A stretch of 64,000 nucleotides of DNA from Chloromonas sp. AAM2 (lineage: Eukaryota > Chlorophyta > Chlorophyceae > Chlamydomonadales > Chlamydomonadaceae). The notes beneath the pieces were generated by a model, which saw nothing but the letters and a program-made list of their open reading frames with translations, was not told the origin of the DNA and did no database searches. The stretch's first letter is position 1, and every line of letters begins with the position of its first letter. Shown here one piece after another: positions 57,093-64,000 of this stretch. A program made the translations under genes and the position numbers. The stretch is from assembly GCA_004335635.1 (NCBI GenBank), contig QAXH01006237.1, positions 47,136 through 111,135 of the forward strand. Direction: 5' to 3'.

Positions 57093-57204
57093 TGCTCAGG
57101 CTCAGTCCAACGTTTTATTCGTTCATCACACAACCAGGTGCTTGCAAGCGAGGCAAGCATAAAAATACAAGTGCGAACAGAACCTATACAATGTAGTAAG
57201 TCTG

Positions 57205-57420
57205 TGTCATCGGTCAGCGACTGTTGCATGCCTGGTCAGAGTTTGTGACCTGTCAAATCCGAGCTTTACATCGGCAGCGACGCTCTCTGCTCGCCCTCTG
57301 CACCACCATTGCTGACACGGCTAGGTTCCCCTTTACTAGGAGATTTTTTTTGCAATTTGCGCAAATAATTGAATGTTTGCGTTGAACGTGCTTCCTGGTA
57401 TGCATTCCCTCCTTGTAATA
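57205..57420 (+). repeat. Dispersed repeat family A, long copy
   Basis: TGTGTCATCGGTCAGCGACT at the start, TTGCTGACACGGC in the middle, and GCGTTGAACGTGCTTCCTGG with CCCTCCTTGTAA at the end. About 216 bp. Confidence 0.85.
57414..57418 (+). terminator. Candidate TGTAA poly(A) signal of uS9m, inside a repeat
   Basis: It lies 396 nt past the stop and is the end of a family A repeat. Confidence 0.4.
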
Positions 57421-57542
57421 AGTATAGATGATGATAAGTATGGGCCGACGACCAGCGCTTTCTGAGCCAGCAGCGAGCGCCAACCAGGAACGCAAACAAA
57501 TCGTTAGCAGGGCGGTGACCAGCACTTTCTGAGCCAGCAGCT

Positions 57543-57547
57543 TTACA
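57543..57547 (-). terminator. Candidate TGTAA poly(A) signal of the minus-strand gene
   Basis: TTACA on the plus strand, 150 nt past the stop at 57697. Confidence 0.45.
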
Positions 57548-57696
57548 GCCTTGCTGTATGATACTCCGCTCTACCCTATCCTACCCGATTCCAACATATC
57601 TACTCTACACCCTGATCCTTTCGACCGCCCGGCATGGACCAGCGGACGATGCCCAAAGACTTCTGGCCCAAGGTCGGGCGATGTCGCTGTTGGCGA

Positions 57697-60419
57697 TTAC
57701 CCTGCGCTGGCTTGGTTGAGCATCATAACGGTCACGGTCAGCTTTGTGATCAGACGATCGGTGTCCGGCACCTCCCAGCTGACGCAGATGGACGTGAACA
57801 TGTAGTCGAGAAGCGCGGAGAGCTTATCGGCCAAGGGCCGGGTCGGCTCGGAGGCCAGGCCGCAGGAGGCGCGCCGGCGAAGACAAAGCACGTCGTGCTG
57901 TGCTTCCGCCTGCAAAGGACACAGGAGATAGTTGAGCCATCAGGGCCGGTGTATGTATGCAGGCCTGTGTGTAACAGGAGAAGACAATTCCTGGGAACAC
58001 CGCCAGGAGCCAGTGTTGGTGATGGGTCCCCGTCTTGGCATCACCTCACCGTCTACCAATGCAGATTGTCCGAGCGCATGTCAGTCAGCATCTCACACAC
58101 GTCAGGCTACATCCACCAAACTTTCCCCAGAACTCGCAAACATCTTCAGGAGGGAGAGATAAGCAATGTGGCTGAACAACTGTACATGCGGGCTGGGCCG
58201 AACACCTGTACAAACGGGATTATATGCATTGACATTGCAATGAACGAAAACATCGACTTCAGGCGAGTACTGCTGCTTGTCCTTTTAGGCTGAGTCTGGA
58301 GTGGCCGACAGTACTGGAGTGGCCCAAGACAGATCCTGAATGCATACATTATAGCTGATTTTGAAGTCTTGCCGCGGATCTTGTGCTGCCACTTACCAGT
58401 GAGTAATAAGTGTGATATGGGTGGTGAGCCATAACCGCTGCCAGCTCTTCCCCTGTCATGAGTCCAGTCGAAGCCAGGGCCTGCTTTACCTCAGACGGGC
58501 TGGGAGGGCTCATCTGCACACAACCAGAAACAACAAAACGTAAAGCAACACCCACCCCTGTACATGGAGCCAACCAGGAATGCAAACAAACCATTTAGAT
58601 CTTCGCTTGCCCTGGATTGTTTGTTATAACGACCTTCCTGCTACCAGCTGACACTTGGCCACCATAACCTTTGTTCCTGCCTTTCTTCTCCTTTTTTGCT
58701 CAGGGTAGGTTAGGGCGGTACACATCCCGTCCTGTGTCCTTTGTCGCCTTCCCTGATGTAACAAATCAATCTATCAACCTCAGTGCATGGTGCCTGCGGC
58801 TCAGTCCGCTTACACTGAGCCATTCTTACACCACATCCACCCGCCATACTGTAATACATGCCAGGACAGGTAGTAATCCGGTAGCACCGCCACCAAAACG
58901 CATTGGCTGCCATGTCTCTCTCACCATATCCGCCAGTCTCGCCAGGCCCTCAGCCATATCAAGGAGGTCCATGCTGGCAGCCCGTTGCCTCCGCTGCAGC
59001 TCGTCAACCACCAGTAACTGACTCCAACCGAACGCTAACGCCGCATGGTGCGCAGTCAGGCCAGTGTGCTCTCCTGCAACCGGCATGCCAAAGGCCAACC
59101 CCAACCGTGTCACAACTGACAACAACTGTAATAGTGTTGCAATTGGTGAGAACTGGCTTGCGTATGGGCAAGAGTTATCATGATTGTGTGGCAAGTGGCA
59201 TTAGCCGTTCACCATACCTTATGGAAACGTGGTTACACACACGCTTTGGAAGTTCTGACAAGCCAAAAACATACAAGAACCGTGAACGCACGCAAGCTCA
59301 CAATAACAACAGCTATCAAACCAGTCCACACCAACATGCTCCCAAAGATACATACATACTTCACTGTAAAAACAGCAAAAGGAACGTGAACAAGCTCGTG
59401 ACTATAAACAACAAATCAATAGCCAACAAATCAATCGATCGACACATACTGCTCGAACTGGCAGCTCGCAATTGCGACCTAATCTGCCACTTACCAATCA
59501 TCCCATGCAGTTGCAGTATCTCCATCCACTGCCCCAGCCTGAGGTACCTGCTGCCGGCGCTAGCGCACGAGCAGCTGTACAGCGCATGCAAGACGGGGCC
59601 GGCGGTACGCAACACGCGGTCCACCGCCTCGCAGTACAACCGGCTGCTGCGGAAGAGGGAGGGGTCGCGCTGGGCAGAGGGGGGCAGGTTGGGCTGCGGA
59701 GGGAAGGGAGCAGGGGACAGTCAGGGTCAGAGTCAGAGAAATGGGCAGTGGAAGGAACGGTATAAGCAAAATCAATGCTGATCATGCACCGCATGACCTC
59801 TTCTTTACACAAAGACTAGAGCCAGGGTAGGCCGCATAACAGGATAGATCACACAAGAGCAGGGGAGGATTACACATTCAACCCCTTTATCCTGTCAAAA
59901 AGTGTTTGACATGTAAGTTATGCACGCTGTGAACGCTTGCACGCTTTTACGTTTCTACCCCCTTTCACCCACTTTCACGCTTGCAAGTTGCTTGAACGTT
60001 TTCACCCCCTTTCACCCACACAAAACTCGTGCTTTCTCGGCTCATGCACAATCCATCCTCACATGATAGCCCAGAACATGAAGCTGTAATCCGTCTCACC
60101 ATCAGATCCTGTTTAATCAGCGCCCGCACGGCCTCTGCTGCTCCCGGCACCAGGTTGGCGTCAAGGTACCGCAGCACGGCTGTGCGAACTACAGCCTCGT
60201 AAAATTCAAACCTGTAGCACAACATGGCAAGCAAACGTTACACACGCAGGCATACAGTCAAACTGGTCCCCGGCGGGTGCTCCGCTGAAATTGGCCCCAC
60301 CAGAGAAGCAAGTAGTACGATTGCTATTTGATTTCAGTGCGCACCTATCTTTCTACTATGTCGTTGGTAGTTTCATACTGTACTTGAGCAGTCCTCTCCG
60401 GACTGAAGGCCATATGACA

Positions 60420-60463
<44 letters not shown>

Positions 60464-62700
60464 CAGTACTTGAACTACTCAGTTTTGAAGATCTGAGTGC
60501 GCACCTCATGAGTTTATTCTCGGGTTCAAACTCGGGTCCGTTGTCGCTGGCAAACTCCCCTCCACACGCCAGGTCAAACACACTCCTTCCCGAGCGCGGG
60601 CTGGCCAGTTCACACAGCCTGCGGGTCAGGAAAGGCGGCATGTGAACACTGAACATGAAACACACATGAAACATGGAGCACAGTAATGATAGTCATGGTT
60701 AAAGTGACGGATGACGAGGGACAAGGGGGCAAAGTTTACATGGCTTGTCATCGTTCAACCCAGGGTGTTGCAGCTAGACACAATATCTCTCCAAGAATTA
60801 CGCGCCTGACAATAATAATTAAGCCAAAGACGCTCACTGATAGCATGGTGCCATCATGCTTGCTGAGAATTTTGCACGCGGTCCCACATTAAGCTGCAGT
60901 CTGTGATCCTCAGACTTTCTGCTAAGCTAACTAGCTGGCTGACAATCTGCAAGCGAAGAAACAGTACTTCGCTGCAAGACCGACCCGCAGTCCTTCAGCA
61001 GGCTGTTCCACTGCGCCAGCGGCATGAGCAGCGCCGCCTGGTCCCCATTGGGCTCGGTCAGGGAGTAGTAAGTGTAGGCAGAGCGCAGGAGGTCGCAGAA
61101 GGAGAGCAGCACGGAGTGAATGGAGTCAAGCACCTGAGGGCACGTGATCAAGTTAGTTGTGGAAGGCATGGGCAGAGAAAGCAGCGGTATGACACGTGCT
61201 TTGGTGGCCAGGGAGGGACCCGCAACCAGAACGGAAAGGCTACACCAACCGGAGAAGCAATCCATCCTCTGATTGGTACAGATCCCGTGACCCCTGGGGG
61301 GCTGGTGGCCCTAACCGCTGACGGCAGAATCCCAGTTCTAGAGAATAAAACCTACAAAACTAAAAAGTAGATTGAGAAACCTACTAAATCAGAAAATAAA
61401 TTGCCAGCCACACTGTGCTGACTCGCTTAATACTTAAACCAAACCATCTTTTGTGTGTTTGCTTGCTTGGCCTTGAGCTTGAGCTATTCAGTGCGACATC
61501 AAACTCAGTCATGCTATCTGTAGCATTGCTTGCTAGTGCTTCCTTCGCACCTTATCCGCGGTTGCTGAGCCGCTGCGTATGTTGGGGTCATGGGCAGACA
61601 GCCACTGCCGGAAGGAGTCCTTGCTCGCAGTCCTGAACAGCCAAGACAGGCTCAACATGTCGAAGTGAGAGTTTTCTCAAGAACGAGATACTTTCCTTTT
61701 AAATCCAGGTTGAGCCAAAGAGCAGTACAATAAGGCAATATAATATTCATAGCTAGACAATTATATATACATATATACATATATGTATTGATCACATCAG
61801 GGGGGCCCACATGCACTGAGCGCGAACGCTAGCAAGCCATGCAAGAGACGAGGCTGGATACCGTCCTGGATGGTTGACTTGATTTTCCCAGTTGCTTTTC
61901 TGAACAAGTTAACACTGGTCCAACTGCTGTTCTTTAGGCGGAATGGTCGATGGTTGATGGTTGAAAAGGATGGATGGTTGATGACACAAGGTCGATGGTT
62001 GATCTACTGCGAAGAAGGAGGACTGGGTGAGAGATGGCCTTGAAAGTGGCCTGACTCCTGACCCACGTTCGGCTCCATGAAAATTAAGCTGATAATTCTT
62101 TTCATTTGGAACATTAGAACTGGGGGAATGAGCGAGGAAATACTTCCAAGAAATGTCTTGGCTCTGACCGCGACCCACCTCCGCCAGTCCACCATGAGCT
62201 GGCGCTCCTTGACGGCGCTGTTGTCGTTGAGGCCACGTGCATCGCTCTCCACAGCACGTGGTGCGAAGATGGACATCTGTACAGCATGAACGCCAGCAGA
62301 TACAGAAAGGGTGTAACAGGCAGTGCGGCATTGGCGGACGCACAAGTTGGCATGTGAAGCAAAACCTGCTGGCCTGGAGAGTGATGATTGAGGAAAGTTT
62401 TTTCTTGAAATTTATTCAAAAAAATAAAAAAGAGCTAAGGCTTCAAACGACGCCTGGTGCATGATCACCACCCCGGCCTATTCCAAAGTTGGCTGCATTT
62501 CCAATCTCACCCACTCACCTCCGGTCGCCACACCCATCCTCTGGCCTTCACGTTTCCACGTGTCACGTGATGCCCCTGTTCGTCCGTTTCTTCCCCCTCC
62601 TCTTCTTCCTCCTCTTCTCCATACAGAGCACGTGGCCTCCTGGCTGCTCTTAGGGCCAGGCTCAGCACAGGCTCACCCACCAAAACACCCGCTGGCTCAA
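57697..62700 (-). CDS. Multi-exon gene of unknown family, 5' end not found
   Basis: Ten exons join in frame: 62519..62700, 62179..62276, 61551..61632, 60985..61133, 60505..60618, 60100..60211, 59495..59693, 58925..59073, 58397..58513, 57697..57909; about 471 residues, lacking the N-terminus. Exon 62519..62700 encodes a Glu-rich run. Then come helical blocks: ERQLMVDWRRTASKDSFRQW; SVLLSFCDLLRSAYTYYSLT with MPLAQWNSLLKDCG; PENKLMRFEFYEAVVRTAVL with RYLDANLVP; SRYLRLGQWMEILQLHGMIG; AALAFGWSQLLVVDELQRRQ with MAEGLARLADM; and a final ICVSWEVPDTDRLITKLTVT. The W-x-x-L-L/I-L pattern (LAQWNSLLKD, LGQWMEILQL) recurs, which suggests repeated EF-hand-like or armadillo-like helical units. Cytosolic; no membrane segment was seen. 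I do not know the family; a cilium-related role is only a guess from its resemblance to large protist helical proteins. It continues upstream, perhaps past the window. Confidence 0.7.
58669..58772 (-). repeat. Dispersed repeat family C, reversed copy
   Basis: Reverse complement of the 21955-22063 copy: TTCCTGCCTTTCTTCTCCTT, GCTCAGGGTAGGTTAGGGCG and CTTCCCTGATGTAACAAAT. It lies in an intron of the minus-strand gene. Confidence 0.85.
60417..60465. repeat. (ACGC)n tetranucleotide microsatellite
   Basis: About twelve CACG units, uninterrupted. Intronic. Confidence 0.95.
60735..60870 (-). repeat. Dispersed repeat family B, extended copy
   Basis: It contains TTACATGGCTTGTCATCG, GTTGCAGCTAGACACAATAT and ATTACGCGCCTGACAATAAT, matching 35960-36075. 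Intronic. Confidence 0.8.
61740..61786. repeat. AT-rich (TATATACA)n tract
   Basis: A short run of ATATAC/ATATGT words that leads directly into a family E repeat. Confidence 0.85.
61781..61868 (+). repeat. Dispersed repeat family E, copy 1
   Basis: CCACATGCACTGAGCGCGAA, CGCTAGCAAGCCATGCAAGA, GACGAG. It is nearly identical to 63131-63190. Confidence 0.85.
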
Positions 62701-63115
62701 CTGGGGGAGAGGACAGGAAGTATGGCCGCCTGCAGGAAGCATGGTATGTCCATCACACATCACACATCATACAAGTCATCAAAGGACACGGTGTAGGGTG
62801 GGGTGGATGAGCGTCCTGGCTATGGGCAAACACTTGTGATTCAAACCAGCAAGATGTAGGGTCCACAACAGAACAGGAGCCTGTCACAGCACACGGGACG
62901 GCACTTGGGTGGATGCCGTATTTATCAATTCGAGCTTAGCTGAGCTAAGCCGTCACGGAACATGGTGGTTTCCCATACTCTCTACGTCATGATTGGAACA
63001 CACACCCACAGCTCTGTGCAGCCTTCATATGCAACTGCTTTGATATTGATCTGCTACACGAGGAACCCCGTGACAGGACACGGAACAGGATGGGCACCCC
63101 TTTCATCAATGAGGG

Positions 63116-63211
63116 CTTGTCATATGTATTGACTACATAAGGGGGGTCCACATGCACCGAGCGCGAACGCTAGCAAGCCATGCAAGAGACCAAGTTTGAT
63201 CCCGTCCTGAC
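63116..63211 (+). repeat. Dispersed repeat family E, copy 2
   Basis: ATATGTATTGACTACATAAG, then GGTCCACATGCACCGAGCGC, then AAGCCATGCAAGAGAC. Confidence 0.85.
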
Positions 63212-63641
63212 CTTCCCTGTCATAATGCGTGAATTCACAGGGCGTGCCAACTGAAATCCTGATTGAATAGACATCTGACCTGGCGAGGCCATTGAGCAAG
63301 GGCTGGACATGAGAACAGAATGATTTTCAAATTCGTCCAGGGGTTTGCATCAAGGAACGGGTTTTCTTCAAGGGAGTGAACTGCAGGCTGATGGGGTCTG
63401 CAGGTGTCTGGTGCAACATGGATGGCTTGTGCTGAGGTGCTGCGGGGCATGCAGTAGCGTTTGAAAGGCGACAAGCAGCAATCCTTATTCTACATCCTGC
63501 CATATGCCATCTGCAGGTCACATGCCCAGTATGACTTGAAATATCTCAAGATCTATGTGGTCCGATCCGTACCTGAAGTGCAGCTCCTGCATGGCCACCC
63601 GTCACATGCAACACATGCATGCACATGCATTACATGCATAC

Positions 63642-63706
63642 CTGAAGTGCAGTTCTTGCATGGAGCCCCGCAGCGCCTGACTGCCCAGCGTGTCAGCGGG
63701 AAGCAA
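63642..63706 (-). CDS. Possible exon of the unknown minus-strand gene
   Basis: It reads LLPADTLGSQALRGSMQELH then F, from a GCTGCAG acceptor to a GTATGC donor, phase 0 to 2. Helical and charged like the rest of the gene. The link to the exon at 62519..62700 cannot be shown: that exon needs phase 1, so at least one exon between is missing or this is a separate gene. The last 23 nt are repeated at 63572-63594. Confidence 0.35.
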
Positions 63707-63939
63707 CTGCAGCCAACGCAGGTGCAACATGCATGTGTCATGCCCGCCGGCTGTGTCTACATAAAGTCGTGCAGCTTTGAAGTACCACTGGGAACATTCG
63801 GAATACCATGTTGCTTGGTGTACTGGCACAACCACAAGACGCATGTGATACATGTGCTGAGAGTCCTGCAAGTTTCAAGCTGCCTCATTGTGTCAGCGGG
63901 AAGCACCTGGCAAGGTGCAACATGCAAGTGTATATATAT

Positions 63940-64000
63940 ATATGTATTTACACCAGGGAAGCCGTCAGAGGACACGGAACGGGATGGGCACCGCCCTGGC
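63940..64000 (+). repeat. Dispersed repeat family C, copy cut by window end
   Basis: ACACCAGGGAAGCCGTCAGA, then GGACACGGAACGGGATGGGC. A short TATATA tract precedes it. Confidence 0.85.

Larger units (their letters stand above)
57019..57696. other. Spacer between convergent uS9m and the unknown minus gene
   Basis: No gene was seen. It is filled with family A repeat copies in both orientations and holds TGTAA signals for both strands. Confidence 0.55.
62701..64000. other. Right-edge region: repeats and possible 5' exons of the minus-strand gene
   Basis: It holds a family E copy, a family C copy cut by the window end, family C-like fragments (GACAGGACACGGAACAGGAT near 63070) and one plausible minus-strand exon. 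I found no start codon I can defend for the unknown gene. Confidence 0.45.

Noticed and set aside
1..64000. tRNA genes
   Set aside because: Each GTTCGA occurrence I checked lies in coding sequence or lacks an A box and acceptor stem.

Overview
This is a nuclear genomic window from a eukaryote, most likely a chlorophyte green alga. The genes are broken into short exons by many introns of about 100-700 bp with GT-AG borders. One gene encodes a chlorophyll a/b-binding antenna protein of photosystem I. The pentamer TGTAA, the usual green-algal polyadenylation signal, sits 150-500 nt past most stop codons. Base composition is only moderately GC-rich, and introns and spacers are full of TGCATGC-like words and dispersed repeats. 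I cannot fix the genus. An UNC119 gene hints at a lineage that has or had cilia.

Layout, left to right. (1) 1-4603, plus: unassigned exons, then a compact protein-kinase-like gene. (2) 6793-8165, plus: a small two-exon coiled-coil protein. (3) 9078-15262, plus: RFT1, the N-glycosylation membrane protein, 11 exons. (4) 16192-19399, plus: an organellar ribosome recycling factor, 6 exons, one intron with a GC donor. (5) 19400-23424: no recognisable gene. (6) 23425-31445, minus: an ACX2-type peroxisomal acyl-CoA oxidase, 17 exons. (7) 31446-34311: a spacer with a well-preserved 456-bp inverted-repeat transposon and an orphan ORF. (8) 34312-42500, plus: an SR-rich protein with two S1 RNA-binding domains, 15 exons, whose introns hold a perfect 156-bp duplication, an assembly gap and a 15-bp minisatellite. 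(9) 44845-48505, plus: a Qa-SNARE of the syntaxin-18/SYP81 type. (10) 49389-51430, plus: an LHCI antenna gene with a 17-nt microexon. (11) 52375-53711, minus: UNC119. (12) 53952-57018, plus: mitochondrial ribosomal protein uS9m, divergent from UNC119 across 240 bp. (13) 57697-62700 and probably beyond, minus: a conserved-looking but unidentified multi-exon gene.

The genes are mostly housekeeping functions in different compartments: ER glycosylation and ER/Golgi traffic (RFT1, SYP81), organellar translation (RRF, uS9m), peroxisomal beta-oxidation, light harvesting, lipidated-protein trafficking, and RNA binding. They form no single pathway. I saw no classical defence or biosynthetic cluster. 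The most unusual content is in the non-coding fraction: several unnamed short dispersed repeat families that recur within these 64 kb, one of which carries the TGTAA motif at the expected 3'-end distance of two different genes.

Exon borders were read by eye from splice consensus, reading-frame continuity and remembered family alignments. Joined exons keep frame throughout for RFT1, RRF, ACX, the S1 protein, SYP81, LHCA, UNC119 and uS9m.
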